Below are positions 63,774 through 64,000 of a stretch of DNA of 64,000 nucleotides, piece after piece (the first letter of the stretch is position 1; each line of letters opens with the position of its first letter). Source of the DNA: Anolis sagrei (taxonomy: Eukaryota; Chordata; Lepidosauria; Squamata; Anolidae). The position numbers were made by a program, and so were the translations under genes. Location of the stretch: positions 23,475,375-23,539,374 of the forward strand of contig NC_090034.1 of NCBI RefSeq assembly GCF_037176765.1, in the 5' to 3' direction. The notes beneath the pieces are model-generated. The model was not told where the DNA came from, searched no databases, and saw nothing but the letters and a program-made list of their open reading frames with translations.

Positions 63774-64000
63774 CTATAAAAGGAAACCATATCAGATCTT
63801 CTAATCGAACAAAAACAGGGGCTCCATTTTATTCTTTGAAGAAATCTGAATAGCTCCGACTCCCCCGACCACAAAGAATATTTAATGATGATCAGGGAGG
63901 TGCAAGTTGTGGTACAATAGCAGTGTTCTCTCACTGGAGTTGCAACCTCTTTCAAAGAGAGGCCTCTTAAATCCCAGGAGGACAGGATGCTTCCGGGAAG

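Noticed and set aside
1-64000. LTR retroviruses, Polintons or other capsid-bearing elements
   Set aside because: No gag, pol-integrase, envelope or capsid-like frames and no long terminal repeats were recognised; all reverse transcriptases seen belong to LINE groups.

Overview
The window is vertebrate nuclear DNA, almost certainly from a squamate reptile and probably an iguanian-type lizard; I cannot name the species. The evidence is spliced vertebrate genes with GT-AG introns combined with the squamate repeat set: Sauria-type SINEs with Bov-B-like tails, Bov-B/RTE, L2, CR1, L1, R4-like and Vingi-like LINEs, Helitrons, many hAT-type non-autonomous elements, and Penelope-like repeats.

Three host genes account for all convincing host coding sequence. 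RNPS1 (+, coding exons 4748-17291, 7 coding exons, 307 codons) lies behind a CpG-rich promoter with a perfect CRE near 690-840. TELO2 (+, coding exons 26900-52299, 20 coding exons, 828 codons) has a CCAAT/ETS-site promoter near 24640-24870. The last two exons of IFT140 (-, 53085-53288 and 63632-63773) meet TELO2 tail to tail; the rest of IFT140 is beyond the right edge. Both complete gene models keep an open frame over every splice junction. The genes act in different pathways: RNPS1 in mRNA splicing and exon-junction complexes, TELO2 in the TTT co-chaperone for PIKK kinases, IFT140 in retrograde ciliary transport.

Most of the remaining sequence is transposon-derived. 1-690: end of a hAT-like repeat. 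1040-3500: RNPS1 intron 1 with a MITE, a roughly 100-bp tandem array, a Penelope-like piece with a hammerhead-ribozyme-like core, 5S rRNA-like pieces and a hAT element. 5499-5858: a hAT element with 8-bp target duplications. 7500-8700: antisense Vingi-like LINE. 11150-14975: an L2-type LINE with an uninterrupted 1070-codon ORF. 15013-16290: a hAT-type element carrying a GC-rich, palindrome-rich tandem array. 18500-24600 (intergenic): an internally deleted LINE, a Helitron nested in an antisense L2, RTE-like and Bov-B fragments, a Vingi-like LINE, and a direct duplication just before the TELO2 promoter. TELO2 introns: L2, R4, Helitron, SINE, CR1 and palindromic MITE insertions, several nested. 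56114-62446: a full-length L1 with both ORFs open and flanking direct repeats, in the last IFT140 intron in sense orientation.

No LTR retrovirus, Polinton, CRISPR array, intact tRNA gene or intact rRNA gene was recognised. The most interesting signals are the hammerhead-like cores in the Penelope-like repeats, the two LINEs with intact ORFs, the palindromic GC array, a U2 snRNA-like fragment, and SINE families whose tails match LINE tails in the same window.
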